Below, piece by piece: positions 48,952-62,504 of a DNA stretch of 64,000 nt (position 1 is the stretch's first letter; each line of letters opens with the position of its first letter). The notes under the pieces were generated by a model. It ran no database searches. It worked only from the letters and a program-made list of their open reading frames with translations, and was not told the DNA's origin. Position numbers and translations under genes: made by a program. The DNA comes from Monilinia fructicola (taxonomy: Eukaryota > Ascomycota > Leotiomycetes > Helotiales > Sclerotiniaceae): positions 2,108,501-2,172,500 of the forward strand of contig VICG01000004.1 of the NCBI GenBank assembly GCA_008692225.1, in the 5' to 3' direction.

Positions 48952-50871
48952 CTCATCCATCATTTATCATTCTCATCCTTGTGGGTTGATGCGTTGCAGC
49001 ATTTTGTTCGTTTTGTTTTGTTATGCTGTGTTGTGTTGTGTTGCGTTGCGTTGCGCGTTGGGTGCTCGGCTTAGTGTTTTGGTTGGGTATGGATTTTTGA
49101 TGGTGATGGTATTTGTTTTTGGGAGGTTCGGAGGTGAGGATGGGGGTTTGTGGTTGTATATATATATATATATATATGTATATGTATGTATGTATGTATG
49201 TATGTACGTAGATAACAAACATGCAATAGAAATCGGATGGGAACATCTCATGTATAACTCAGTCTGGCTCGCACTGGCGACGGCAGATCATAGGCAAAAG
49301 CTCATTGTTCGGAAATGGGGTTTTGGCTCACCTTTGTTCATGCTGGGTTGGGCGGGGGATGCTTCTTGCGTGTTTGTCTGGCTTTTTGGGGCGTTCTTGG
49401 TGGTGGTGGTGGTGGTGATGGGGATTTGGGCGCGGACTTGGATGGAGGCTTTGCGGTTGGTGGGGGGTGGGCAGGGGGAGATGTAGAGAGGGTGGTGTGT
49501 TGACAGATGCGGCGTTCTAGAGATGAGATTTTGCTTTGTGCTTTGATGGGGGGGAGGGAAGGAGAGGAGAGAGACAAGGTCGATGGAACATTGGGTTGCA
49601 GTTCCTAAATTTTCCGGGATGGAGGATCTGACGTCTGCATACGCGGTGGGGATGAAGAGGGGTTTGGAATGGTGAGGGATGGTGAGGGGTTGTGTTCGTA
49701 GAGGGTCTTCCGATGAATTGTCCGTACGTTTTTGTGTCAGTAATTTATGACATGTTGTTTGCGAAATTCGTCACGTCGATGATGGCTGGACCTGTTGGAC
49801 CCACGCTTTTTTTGCTCCCCTGCCTCACAATCATATATTAAGGTTGGTGGTGGTGGATTCACCAACTATGGTAACCCGAACACTTTGTACATGTTCTCGT
49901 GCAAGCAACAGTTAGGTACGATGCTGCAATAGGTATGAGGTTCATCGTCTTCGCGTGAAAACAGCCACCAGCCCCAAACTCGTCATTTTTGATGTCTTTG
50001 TGAACGATAATAATGGTCGAGGATTGATTGGTGGATGGTCTCGGCGTGGTTCGAACCGCTCCGCCCAGACCAGGTGGACCGCAACAGCTGGAGCTCAACG
50101 TAATCGATGTTTGATCGGCCAGCCACAAGCTCATGAAGGCTCAACGGCGAGTGGCGTGAAGTACCGTACAGTGTGTGTTCTTTGCACTGCCACACTTTAT
50201 TTTTTTGCACCTCGTGATGGTTCTGCTTGGATCGGCGGCTTCCACCACTATCTTACGACTTCATGCCATTGAATGACACGAGGTTTGTGTACGAAGCGTG
50301 ACTGGTTTTGATACGAACTCTCCTGCTTGCATGCACAAGGGAAGGGATGTCTCGTGGAGTCATGGTGTGTTGATGTCGAGGTAGAGACTAGATAGGTGGT
50401 ATTAGTTGTGGGATGTTGATACTGTATGTTAGATTATGAAGGCACTAGGTAAATTGACAGTCGACTGATTGGCGATGAATTGATGGCACAGTGCCATATG
50501 TGGTTGATTGAATGGATGGTGGTATTGATGACGAATATGTACCATGGAAAGAAAAAGGGGATGAACAGAGAAGGGGTCGTGAATTCGCGAATAGGGGATG
50601 AAGAAGATTATCCGTGAAATGAAGAGTGCAGGTCAACGGGATGGATCATGGATCCCCTTACAGGCCAAGACTTTAATCTAGAAGGATTAAAAGATAGTTT
50701 GATAGTTTCATATCATACTCTTGATACATACGGAGTACAGACAGATTACAGTACTGCTCTTTTACATTAGATACTCGTTAGGTAGATGGTGCTCTTTTTT
50801 CATCCTCTCTCTCTGTGTCATGTCGTTCTAGCCTCAGCGTTCACGAGTAAGTTGGTAAGTAGTAGTAATGG

Positions 50872-50874
50872 CAA

Positions 50875-50915
<41 letters not shown>

Positions 50916-51068
50916 ATAATAGTAATAGTAATAATAATAGTAGTAGTAATAGTAGTAGTAGTAGTAGTAATAGTAGTGGTAGTAATAGTAGTAGTAGTAG
51001 TGATAGTAATAGTAGTAGTAACAATAATCAAGAAAGTAATAGTAGTAGTAATGATGATCAAATACTCA
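50872..51068. repeat. (AGT)n trinucleotide repeat
   Basis: Nearly 200 bases of AGT with AAT interruptions. It yields poly-Ser, poly-Val and poly-Leu ORFs on both strands that are artefacts. Confidence 0.92.
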
Positions 51069-51362
51069 AGTAGTAGTAATAACAGTCCTTGAGTAATAAA
51101 AGTAGGTGGGTAGTAGATACAGATAGTACTAATATTCCAAGTATCAAGTCAATGAATCTAATCTCATCCATGTACCAAACACGGACTTCTTAATAAGAAA
51201 GTGCCCAGGTGTCTTCTATTTAGACACTTCCATATCAACAAATACAAGTTAAGGACTAGAAATACATCAGCAGCATAATGTATATATATGAAATACGGTA
51301 AGAATCAAAGCCTCTGATGGGAATTACCTACTGTCTACCCAGTTGGTTGTAACATAGTATAA

Positions 51363-51408
51363 GTAGTGAGTAGTGAGTAGTGAGTAGTGAGTAGTGAGTA
51401 GTGAGTAG
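51363..51408. repeat. AGTAGTG 7-bp repeat
   Basis: Six perfect GTAGTGA units. Confidence 0.85.
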
Positions 51409-51632
51409 ATAGTCTGTAATCATAATAATCCATCATACTACAAATACATATGGATACAGAAAGTAACTTGGAAATGCATCATGATGAGATTTGATTACCT
51501 TGCTGAAGGTAACAATACGCCACGCATCATCCATCATCCACCTGCATCGTTAACTTCAATCATTCGATTGAACTATGTGTTCCTCTTCAATCCTAAAAAT
51601 CCATGGATAGAGAAAGAAAGATGGTTTAGGGT

Positions 51633-51669
<37 letters not shown>

Positions 51670-52245
51670 TTACATATCCGTGGATTTATTTATATATATA
51701 GATGTCTATAGAGTACCTACCTAGGTAGGTGTGTATCTAATATTCATACTCGAGTATATAAATATAAATTCAATTAAAATAAAGGGTCGAGAACACGTTC
51801 CTTTTATTAGTATTAAATATATAAAAATTAAACCAATGATATTCAATTGAAGCCTTTTAAAATAATCCTTTAATTTTACTTTAAATTTCCTAAGAGCCAC
51901 TTTAAGGTTATTCTTATTATTATTATCTATAGATTAATTATTCTTATTCTTATATTCATTCTTATTAATTTCTTACGATTTATTAATAAGCTATCTAGTT
52001 TAGTTACTAAGTTACTTATTATTATTAACTTATTAACTTATTAACTTATTACCTTTACCTAGGTAGGGCTTTATACCTACTTACTTATTTACCTCCCCTA
52101 GTAGCTCTCATCTCATTGTGCCCCTTTCACTAGCAGCGGCGCAAACGCTAATCGAGAAATTAGAAAGGGGATCGTATTCTCTCTCTATATATATGTGTAT
52201 ATATGTATGTATATATATATATATCTATTATTATATTAATTATAT

Positions 52246-52575
52246 TAGTTATTTTATTTTATTTATTTTATTTTATTTTATTTTATTTTATTTTATTTTA
52301 TTTTATTTTATTTTATTTTATTTTATTTTATTTTATTTTATTTTATTTTATTTTATTTTATTTTATTTTATTTTATTTTATATTTTATTTTATTTTATTT
52401 TATTTTATTTTATTTTATTTTATATTTTATTTTATTTTATTTTATTTTATTTTTTATTTTATTTTATTTTATTTTATTTTATTTTATTTTATTTTATTTT
52501 ATTTTATTTATTTTATTTTATTTTATTTTATTTTATTTTATTTTATTTTATTTTATTTTTTTTATTTTATTTTTA
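52246..52575. repeat. (TTTTA)n pentanucleotide array
   Basis: About 330 bases of TTTTA with occasional shortened units (TATTTTATTTA). It explains the 352-codon Phe/Tyr/Leu/Ile-rich ORF 52118-53176. It lies about 700 bases upstream of the GDP-mannose pyrophosphorylase start. Confidence 0.95.
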
Positions 52576-53277
52576 TATTATTAGTTCTATTATTCCAATT
52601 AAGGTTACTCTTCATCTCTCTTACTCTCTCTCTACCTCTCTTCCTCTCTTCCTTACCCTTACCCTTACGTTTCCCCTTCCCATTCTCATCCCCCCCCCAT
52701 TAGACACAGTGGCCTTCCAAGGTTCTTTTAATATTACCCCATCTATCTCCCTTATTATCTTTCCCATTGCTTTCTTTTGCATACACCACCATCATATACA
52801 ACATCAACCCTCGACCCTCATCTCTCAGCTCTCATCTCTCATCCCTCAACATAAAGTCCCTCTCCCCCTTTCAACGAGAGTCAAGAAATCTTTGACTCTT
52901 TTTTATTATTCACTCTCACTACTTCTTTTGCTATACATCCTTTTTAATAGCAAGTCATTCGTTGGTTTCTATTTAGAATCAATTTTAATTGCCTACTTAC
53001 TTCAGGCCTACTTTATACAAATCTATTCTTCTTCTCTTTATCAACCAGCCAACCTACCAACCCACCCTCCTCTCTCTCTCCGTGTGTGTGCGTGCTTGAT
53101 TGAGTATATCCATTTCAATAAGGACAACTCAGCATTCACTGCTCTCTTCATTGCATTACCTCCCAACTCGATTTGATACCCCTTCGACACTTGGTTCTTC
53201 TCCTTGTCAATCGTGGGATTAGACTTTAAATTACATACACCTTTTTCTACCCATTCTCAAACTTACAATCTATCAAA

Positions 53278-54614
53278 ATGAAGGGTGAGTCCTTTACTTT
53301 CTACCATCGCCAGTCCTCTTCCTGATCCGATCGCTAACTTGCGTATACAGCTCTCATTCTTGTCGGTGGCTTTGGCACCCGTCTGCGCCCACTCGTACGT
53401 TCTCCAATGTCATGATTCAGCACTGGAAAATCTATCGTCGCGCCCTTGGCACAAACCACCAAAGCTCTCAGGATGACCAATCGACTGACCATTTAATCAC
53501 AGACTCTTACTCTCCCAAAACCTTTAGTCGAGTTCGGTAACAAGCGCATGATTTTACATCAAGTGGAAGCCTTGGCAGCAGCTGGAGTGACAGATATCGT
53601 GTTGGCTGTCAATTATCGCCCGGAGGTTATGGAAAAGTATTTGGCTGAGGTATGATTCACTACCACCAGAAATTAACATGTTGGGTTACACCGCAGAAGT
53701 TAATGCAGGCACAATAGTACGAAGAGAGATTCAACGTTAAGATTACATTTTCCATCGAATCGGAACCATTAGGCACCGCTGGTCCTCTCAAACTCGCAGA
53801 AGACATTCTCGGAAAAGATGACACGCCCTTCTTCGTCCTCAACTCAGATGTCATCTGCGAATATCCCTTCGCCGAATTGGCTGCTTTCCACAAGAAGCAT
53901 GGTGACGAAGGTACCATCATCGTAACCAAGGTTGACGAGCCCTCCAAATATGGTGTCGTTGTTCATAAACCAAACCACGCATCTAGAATCGATCGATTCG
54001 TCGAGAAGCCAGTGGAATTCGTGGGAAACCGCATCAACGCCGGTATCTACATCTTGAACCCAAGTGTCCTCAAGCGCATAGACCTCCGCCCTACCTCGAT
54101 CGAACAAGAGACTTTCCCTGCCATCTGCGCAGATGGTCAATTACACTCGTTCGACTTGGAAGGATTCTGGATGGATGTTGGACAACCCAAAGATTTCCTC
54201 TCTGGAACCTGTCTTTACCTCTCCTCCCTTACCAAGAAGGGCTCCAAGCTCCTCACCCCACCGAATACCCCATATGTCCACGGCGGTAATGTCTTGATCG
54301 ACCCATCTGCCAAGATTGGCAAGAACTGCCGCATTGGCCCCAATGTGACAATTGGTCCCAATGTCGTCATCGGCGACGGTGTTCGTTTACAACGCTGTGT
54401 CCTCCTCGAGGGATCCAAAGTCAAGGATCACGCTTGGGTGAAGAGCACCATTGTTGGCTGGAACTCTACCATCGGTAAATGGGCACGTTTGGAGAATGTC
54501 AGTGTGTTGGGTGATGATGTTACGATTGGTGATGAGATTTACGTCAATGGAGGAAGCATTCTCCCACACAAGAGCATCAAGGCTAATGTTGATGTTCCTG
54601 CTATCATTATGTAA
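53278..54614 (+). CDS. mpg1: Mannose-1-phosphate guanylyltransferase (GDP-mannose pyrophosphorylase)
   Basis: Exons are 53278-53284, 53351-53394, 53503-53649 and 53718-54614 (1095 nt, 364 aa, the normal length). Exon 1 is only 7 nt. The nucleotidyltransferase signature [20 protein letters not shown] is at residues 8-27. The metal-binding Asp is in VLNSDVI (D110), and [19 protein letters not shown] is the sugar-binding part. From about residue 245 the left-handed beta-helix carries hexapeptide repeats ([20 protein letters not shown]) and ends in VDVPAIIM. It makes GDP-mannose from mannose-1-phosphate and GTP in the cytosol, feeding N- and O-glycosylation, GPI anchors and wall mannan. No frameshift. 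Certain. Confidence 0.97.
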
Positions 54615-56863
54615 GGAATGAATCACGTATGGGGTAACCGGATGTGCAGTGGATGAAAAATGATCGATGGTGCTTTTTTTGGGATCAAACGCCATGATGG
54701 GGCGAAGGCAGGGAGAAAGGAAGGAGTAAATTAATTCATGGATGGACTTCACTACCTGGCCGTTTTTTTGTTTTTTGCCATTTCTCTATCTTATCTTGTT
54801 TGCTTCGGGCTTTGGCTTTGGGGGTAAAAGGGTCACGCATTCATGTTTTTATGGATGCATGCATTTTTCAAAGAACGCTAGAGATGAACATTCACATTTT
54901 CATACTGTTTCCGAGGTGCTCTTGTTTGCTTTGATGGGTATGGTGTATGTGTGTTCTTGCATGGATGGACGGAAGGTGCAGTGGTTATGCATATGAGTGT
55001 GTATCTGTATCTGTATCTGCATACTCGTAAGTGATTGATATGCGATATTATATTCTCTATCTCCTCTCATCAAATGAAAAGTTGAATGAAACCCAAGGTT
55101 CGAATTGATTGATGGCGTTGATGGCGTTGATCCCACACTCTTTCGAATGAAGAATGGTGAAGGAGGCTTGGTTTGGTTTGGTTTGGTGAGGTGAGGTGAG
55201 GTGAGGTGAGGTGAGGTGAGGTAATTGGTATGTATGTGTAATCTGCTGAAGATGTGGATGTACATCCATCCATACATACATACATGTATATCTATGGATA
55301 CACATTGATCTACAAAGTGGATGGATAGATGCAAATCGTTCTTTCTTTGTTTCTTGCTTCTTTTTTCTTTTTTCTTGATGCTTGATGGGGGGATGTTGTT
55401 TATTTAGTGTGTGTTTTATGTATTGTGTGTACGATTTCTGCTTCATTCTGGTTTCTGGCGTTGTGGTGGATTGGCGATTTGGGGGGGTGAGATGTGGATG
55501 TGAGAGGGAGTGGATGTGAGAGGGAGTGGATATGGACGGGATGTGAGATGCTAGAACTTCTCTTTGGGATTCTTTGATGTTTTTTGGGTATTGGGATTCA
55601 ATGTTGGGATTCGAATTTGGGGGACGGGGGAGAGGGGGGGAGAACGAAGAAAGGATATAGATATATTCTTTCAATCTATTAGCTGAGCTGCTGCTACGTC
55701 TGATGCTTTCTCTCCCGTCGGTTGGCTTTGTATTATGTTTGGGCTTTTGGCGGGGAGGTGTGTGATAGGATATGGCGAGTAATGGATAGGGAGTGATTTA
55801 ATTCATCTACTGGCGTATGGTTGTTGGTGGGGGATGGATGAGGGATGGATGAGTGTTTAAATGAGTTAGGATACCGGATAAATATTATGGAATGAATAGT
55901 GCTGGGTGGATGATTGATGGTTGCTTGATGATTATAGGGCGGGTTGATTGATTAACTGAGTTGAATTGATAAATGGAGAAAACCGTCCTATATATTAGAG
56001 GATGAGAGGATGGAAAGTAATAAGTAATGCAAACAAACCACATATCCACAACATTTCATCTCACACTCAAAGAACCTCAACCAAGTATCAACCACCCAAT
56101 TTCTCCACCCACGCAACAACCCTCCCCAACCCACAAACTAGCATCTTCGATCTCCGCACAACCTTAAGTAGACCATCCAAGAAGCAATAGATAAAACTCC
56201 TTTGATACTATACTTCATTTACCATTAGATCCGAACCCCCTCCCCCAAAACCACCCCCCTAATCCCTTCCACACCTAACATCCGCGTCCAAGATACAGCA
56301 TAAGCCCTCCCCGCTCAAGTACACGCCAACAAACTATTACTATACACACAAAAAAAGCATCACAGTTGCACGATCAAAACAACCAATACATCAACACGTA
56401 CCTCAAATACATCACCGTCAGAGGACGAAGATAGATAGGATCATGCCGAACCGTAGCTAGCACATATACCCTACATCCCATGCCTTCTCAGCATACACAC
56501 CAGTCAGGACCCAGGCAATTCCAACACGCTACTGCGTGAAGAACTAACCGAGCCGCGAGCCCCAAGGTCTTTGATTCTAGTTTGAATGCTAATGTGAACG
56601 CTAATGCTAATGCCAATGCCAATGCTACCGAGTACTTCAACTTCAGATCAACAAATCCCAATCCCAATCCTGACAAATACCCCCCTACCACCACCTCCTC
56701 CATCCACCAAACAAACTCGCTTCCCCTCCCCTCACCTCGCTTCGCTTCGCCCCTCCCATTCGCGACCTACCTCGCTACCTCCCTCCTGGACCCCTCCACA
56801 AAATTCGCTAACCAGCTAACCAGCCAACCCCGCCTCCCAATCCCAATCCCAATCCCAATCTCA

Positions 56864-56900
<37 letters not shown>

Positions 56901-58432
56901 TACATAACCTACTCACCCTTCCTTACCCCAGAGCAACCGCACCACACCACACCACACCACACCACACCACACCCCAAACCCAGAACAAAAGCCAAGCCAA
57001 GCCAAGCCAAGCCACCCATCCCACCCCATCCCAGCCAAGCCCAACCGCGCACCCGACCCCACGCACCCAACCCCAAGCTCCGATCCTCGATCTTCGACCT
57101 TCCAGCTCCGCCCCGTCGACCTCCCCGACCCCGCCCCCACCCCCAACCGCACCCCCGCACGAAACAAAATTCCGCAACGGAAAGAGACCGTAGCGGGCGA
57201 GAGGGCGAGGGCGAGACGTGCTTCCGGAAGGAAAATCGTGCGCAATTGACGGAGGGGAAGATTGGAGGGAAAGAAGAAGAGTGACGGGGTCGCTCGGTCA
57301 GCGTGGGCGCGGGTCGAAGATGCGTCTGTCGATGGAGATGACGTACGCGAATGTTATTTCCGATGGTTGTTCCGTTCGACTACTCCGTACAGTACTGTAC
57401 GTAAAACTTACCTGAAACTTGCCCCGTTTGCGATATTATTTCGGCACCTACGAAAAAAAATTTGGTGACATGAAACAAAGATATAATATATATTTATATT
57501 TGCATTCCTGTGGGCTGCGCCTTGCAATTACATAGAGTGTAATTCAAGTGCGCAGATTCCTAAACTATACTATATATGTATGTAGTATACTATGCTAGAG
57601 TGGACCACTCATGATCAATTATTAATATATATGTACCTATTTTCCTCCCAGCTGGATGGCATACTTTTCCTCCTCATTCCCTCCCGTTTCTCTCCTTGCC
57701 CCCGTCCCAACCAACCGTTACAGCTGCCAAACTATGGTGATTGCAGCATCTTAACATAAAAATTCCATCAACATTGCAGCTGATGCATCCTTCTTCGATT
57801 TTCCGTCCGCCCCCACCCATCCTATAATACAATTTCCTTCCACCAAAACCTTTCCTGATGCCGACCCGGCCTATCCAATGCCCCAAATGCCCAAGACCCC
57901 ATATCCAATGTTCCATCCTGGCCCAATGCTCGATATCCAAAAACCGCCGTGGGTATACCGGCCCAAAGAAATGCTTCGCAAACCTGCGCTAAAAAGGTTT
58001 ATGAACAAACGATAATGGAAGAAGACGATGGACAAAAAGGAAATATTTTGATGAAGCTGCCGATGCAAAATGCAAAATGCCTTCCACTTAGCGCCGCCTT
58101 GAAGCTGCCCGGTTTTTCAGTACCGAGCCCCGCCACATGCAACCAGCCTAGACCCAGAAAATGACCCGAAAAAAAAAACTTCAAGATGTATGCAGCCTCG
58201 CTCATAAGAACTGAATGGACAAAAAAAATATGGACATGATTAAGGACTCCTTACAAAAGAAAGCTGAGTATGCTTGTATATGTCATGGATGCGTGCCCGC
58301 CCAGGAAATATGGAAATTTGTAACCTTATCAATAATATCCAGGTTGTGATGTTGTCACGATCTGAGAGGATGACCGACCTTCATACGGATCTCTAACAGG
58401 AACGCCAAATTGATTCTGCTCTGGATATTGCC
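54615..58432. other. Convergent 3.8-kb spacer
   Basis: No gene supported. It has GGTGA repeats (55186-55221), GGGAGTGGATGTGAGA repeats near 55497-55540, TGGATGAGGGA repeats near 55830, TACTCCGTACAGTAC near 57380, GCTAAT and CCCAAT repeats (56588-56625 and 56838-56860), CA repeats (56872-56898) and CCACA/GCCAA repeats (56940-57015). Bases 58190-58432 are the likely vosA 3' UTR. Confidence 0.55.
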
Positions 58433-60000
58433 CTATTCCAAGGCCATGTCCGGGTAGCGTGTCATAGGAAGTATCTCTCCGATATCCGGAAAACCCAGCG
58501 ACAGCGGGGGTTCTCCAGGGTTCGACGGCGGTAGCATACCGGTGATGTTTCCTTGTAGAACCTGTGTTCTCGGTGGATACCCCATGTTTGGGTAGTTGCT
58601 TGCCTGCCTGTGACTCATGGGATTGGGCTCTGACAATATCGGAACGGTCGAGTGCAGTGGTCCCTGCGATTGCGGGTGATAATATGTGGGAGATTGCCTC
58701 TGACTACCCACCTCAAATTGTAAGGACCTTGGTTGAGGCGAGTCATGTATGTGGGTGTTTGAGAGTTGATTTGAAAAGAATTGATCTCGAACCGGTGTAG
58801 TCATCTCTTGGGGCGAATGTGCATAATTCGAGGAGTTGTAGTCGTTATAACTCTGCAAAGGGTGCTGGCTTGGAACTTGATGGCTAGCAAAAGGGGGCTG
58901 CTGCTGCTGCTGCTGTTGTTGTTGTTGTTGTTGTTGTACATTAGGGTATCCTCTTTGCCATTGAAGTGCCTCAGCAGAGGTTTGTTGATTGAAATTTGGA
59001 CTTTGCGGCTGGCCTAAACGGATATCGGTCCTTACACGTTTCAACCGGCGCTCTTCCGGTGAAGAAGATTCCTGTGAATAGTCTGAGTATCTATTCTGCA
59101 TGCGTGCAGCTTGATTGAGGGCTTGTTGCTGCTCTTCGCCGTATTTGCTTGCCTCAGGAGACCTTGGTTCCTCCTCTAGTCCTTGAACACGAGCCCGGTA
59201 CTTCTTAGGCTCGTAGTCATCAAACGCAGGACCACGCTTTCTCAGCAACGCCCGAGGCTCCTTGCGAACCCTCAATTTGAGGCCCTGCTCCTGAAACTTT
59301 TTCGTCATAGGAGTGGATTCCATCATTCCAGGAAAAGTTTTCGACGAATATACAGTGAACTGATCGGACGCAGTAGATCCCAACCAGACAACATCATTGT
59401 CACGTTGCTCGTAAAGGTCAAACTGCAATATGAAGATACCTTCTATCTTGGCAGACAAATCACCAAATACAAAATATGCGCCCCAGTCGTCAGTTTCCGG
59501 ATCTTTGAGTCGATGGAAGATGACACAGTAGTGCCTGCTAGTAAAGCTCCATGAGAAGTCCCAGTTTGCATATCTGTGACCGGTATGAGACGACTCATCA
59601 TAAAGAAATGTGGATCTATGATGGTTAGTTAGTGAAAGGCAAACAATAGATACTGGCTTCATACTTATGACATAATGAGGGTCGACCGCGTGGGGAATTA
59701 TGAGCTGGATGACGGGCGGAGGGTCGACTGCTCGACGGTCTGCCAAAGAATTAGATTTCAACCATTCAAGATGACTGTAAGATCCCTCTACCTTTCTCTT
59801 TGCCCATATTAACCCTCGCATAACGAGGTTGTTGTCTTATAATGAGCTTGCAGTCTTGGCTTTATCATGGCATATTAGTTATCGTCTTGAAAGAAGAGAA
59901 TGTTGAAAGCTATTATAAGACTTTAGGAGACATACTCTTGTAATCCTGGAATTTGGAGAGACTGCGCCTGCGCGAAGTCGTGCGACGGCTGAGTATTCAT
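58433..60000 (-). CDS. vosA: VosA-type velvet regulator (one-base frameshift; first exon uncertain)
   Basis: Exons on minus are 60000-59936, 59846-59792, 59739-59665 and 59615-58433. The segment LIIRQQPRYARVNMGKEKDR + RAVDPPPVIQLII is the VosA-type start of the velvet domain. It continues NPHFFMMSRLIPVTD ... ALLAGTTVSS, then shifts frame to FHRLKDPETDDWGAYFVFGD, FPGMMESTPMTKKFQEQG and LKLRVRKEPRALLRKRG. One missing T near 59517-59518 explains the shift. The long tail is Gln/Pro/Ser-rich with 13 consecutive Gln (58899-58937) and ends MALE. Exons 2-4 then keep frame (438 codons), but the join of exon 1 is off by one. Velvet proteins are fungal NF-kB-like DNA binders; VosA couples spore maturation, trehalose and light/development control. 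VelC is the main alternative; N-terminal velvet placement favours VosA. Confidence 0.8.
58898..58937 (-). repeat. CAG/CAA repeat encoding 13 Gln in vosA
   Basis: Plus-strand CTG x5-6 then TTG x8 inside the coding region. A likely length-polymorphic poly-Gln in the transactivation tail. Confidence 0.85.
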
Positions 60001-62504
60001 GCTTATGACTATAAATTATTTTATCTATACTCGATATCTCTTTATTCTTTGGTTTCGTTCTTGTGCTATGCTTGCGACACAGATGATTCGAATCGATCCT
60101 TCGAGTATTGGGGGACTAGGAAATAACAAAGAAAAGTAGTTAGGAATAGAGGAGGTAGAAGAGACGTTCCTGTGTCTGTAGTCTCGTTATCTTCTGTTGC
60201 GTTGTGCTTGTGATACAGGTAGGTTTGGCTGGCTTTCGCGGTTCGAGTCCGAGTCCTAGTTGGAGTTTTAACAGCTAACAAGGAGAGAAGTAATTGGCAA
60301 GAGGCCTGACAAAGATAGAATAGGACAGAAATATTCCTTGTTTACTGTTCCTTTCTATTGTCTTGTGGTTGAGATGTAGATGGGAGTTGAACGATTTTGG
60401 AGAGTCTGTGAAAGGGTGTAGATAGAGATATGAACAACCAGAAAGTACTGGTAGTGGATGAGAGAAGATCAGGAAGCATAAGTTCTAGATTCTCGATGAT
60501 GTTCGAAACGATGTTTTAACTGTAGTAGTCATAGGGCTAAGGAACCTTAATGGAGCCTAGGTTCCGTGGAGTATTGCCGTCAAAGAGGGTGCGCCGCTCC
60601 AAAGCCTCAACCTTTCGATTTGATGATGTATGCCGGAAGAATGTACGGTCTGTTGAGATAGATGGGCGCGAAGAGGTGCCGGTACACGATGAGAAAGAGC
60701 CGCTTTCTGGGTTCAAAGCACAGTGGAAGTTCCAATCTTGATATACTGATAACCTGGCAATGGCTCTGATATCGAGGATACTCTTGGAATTAACAGATGC
60801 GGAAAATGAATGGGGATAAGTCTCCACGGTGATGATGATAATGCTTTTGGATATCTTGTATATGATGTCGTGGATGCAGAGCTTCCCAAGCTGTTTGATT
60901 CTTTGATCGGACAAACTCGTAGGTATACAAGGTAGAGATTCAACGGTCGTGTATTGAAGAAATGACAATATGCGACTGATGTAAATGACTGAGTGGGTAA
61001 GAGTTTGAGCAGTTCTGATTGGTGCTTTACGAGCAGCGATGCTCGGTACTCGACTGGGGGAACGAACGGCGCGGATAAGAAACGCAGGGACAAGACGTTT
61101 TCCCTATTTAGTGCTATATGACCAACTAAAGTAATCGAGTGATTGTTCCCTTTCAGGTAAGTACTGTACCTCACGGTGTGTAGATTTAGTTGATCTGAAA
61201 TGAGGTTATATGAGTTGTGAGGCAATTGATACGTCACACTCTTCGTTGTCGAGTAGACAAGAGTATATACGATACGGGTGTCTTGTATTGTAATGTATTG
61301 CAATGTATCTAGGTTGTCTTGTGTGAGAGCAAACAAAACAGCAGAGACGAACTCTAATCAGAGATGAATCTTTGTATTTACGGTACAACAATACTCTTTT
61401 CGAGGAAGGGCGTCCGAGTGGGCGGTAGATGTCGTAGGCGTGGTAGATGCAAGTTACGATGAGGCAGTTGCGAACGAGGCCAGAATCGTGTGCGTGTGTC
61501 GTCCTCCCCAAATTTGAAAGTTCTTGTTGATCTCTATGGCTTCTTCCCACCCAAACGGTAAATTTCTGGTACACTTCCGGAATCTAGGGTGATCAGAAAG
61601 GATCCCAATTAATGCCCGGGTGAGTGGAAAAGTATCGTTGTGGGTTTCAAGATTTACCAATAGGTTAAAGACTATCCTTTATTGGTTCAAATGGGAGAAA
61701 AATATGATATTGAAGATATAGATAGGGATGTGGCTAAGTAGATGGCCCAGCAAAAGAAGGAGAGTAATCGATGGGATGAGACGAATTAGGTCGTGAGAAT
61801 ATGATGTATTTGGTTAAGTGGGAGATTTGGAGACGAGATATGCGGTTTATGTTGCCCTTTGCCGAACTTGAGCTTTAATTCGATGAAGCAGTTGAATTTC
61901 CTCGCCTCGTTCATCGATAGCCAGTTAAGATGACAAGGCCCCAGGCCCCCCCTCCCAGGACCACCGACCTCCTACTTGCGAGTAGAAATTTTTTCGGGAT
62001 ATGAGAGATGGACATTGGACAAGCGATTCGGCCCTGTCATTCTTTTTTCATACCCATGCCCAACACCCCGGATACTTTTGAGATGAATGATCGAAGGAAG
62101 CCCCATACCCGGTACGGTACTTCGAGTTGTGTGTCCGAGTCATATCGATCGTCTCCTCCCTAGAGCAGCGTGGACGTTTCCAAAATTCCTTCGTTTGTGA
62201 GTTGACAGAATGTGTGGATACATATGTCGTTTAGGCTTGCTTGTTGATAAAAAAGTCGTATGGGTATGGGCCGCACAGTCCACATCTAAGGAGAAGTCGA
62301 TACTGGATATATTGAAATGATTGCCACATAATATAACTAATCAAGATCCAATACCGGCATCCTTACCCTAGAAATGCTCTATTTTTGGTGGCTTGACAGA
62401 TAAATCTTGAAAATGCTCCATAGGGACCGGTAGTAGTACTGAGCATGAGTGGGTACGGGTGCATTCTTGAGGATGTGAGTAGGTGAGTGAGTGGGTATGC
62501 GGGT

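Larger units (their letters stand above)
48197..53277. other. 5-kb repeat-rich spacer upstream of GDP-mannose pyrophosphorylase
   Basis: No gene supported. Includes CT/CA (48686-48733), TTCTACTTC minisatellite (48826-48951), TA/TG (49158-49206), AGT (50872-51068), AGTAGTG (51363-51408), TC (51632-51660), an AT-rich block (51720-52250) and TTTTA (52246-52575). ORFs here translate the repeats. The last 600 bases are pyrimidine-rich promoter and leader. Confidence 0.55.

Noticed and set aside
50786..51092. Poly-Ser, poly-Val and poly-Leu ORFs on both strands
   Set aside because: All arise from the AGT trinucleotide repeat, which is open in every frame.
52118..53176. 352-codon plus ORF rich in Phe, Tyr, Leu and Ile
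   Set aside because: It is the translation of the TTTTA array plus the pyrimidine-rich leader of the pyrophosphorylase gene; no conserved domain.
60115..60262. Possible tRNA: B-box-like GGTTCGAGTCC at 60239 and a pairing ACTAGGA at 60115
   Set aside because: T-stem has a mismatch, there is no D-arm or A-box, and the distance of about 145 bases would require an intron larger than is usual for fungal tRNAs.
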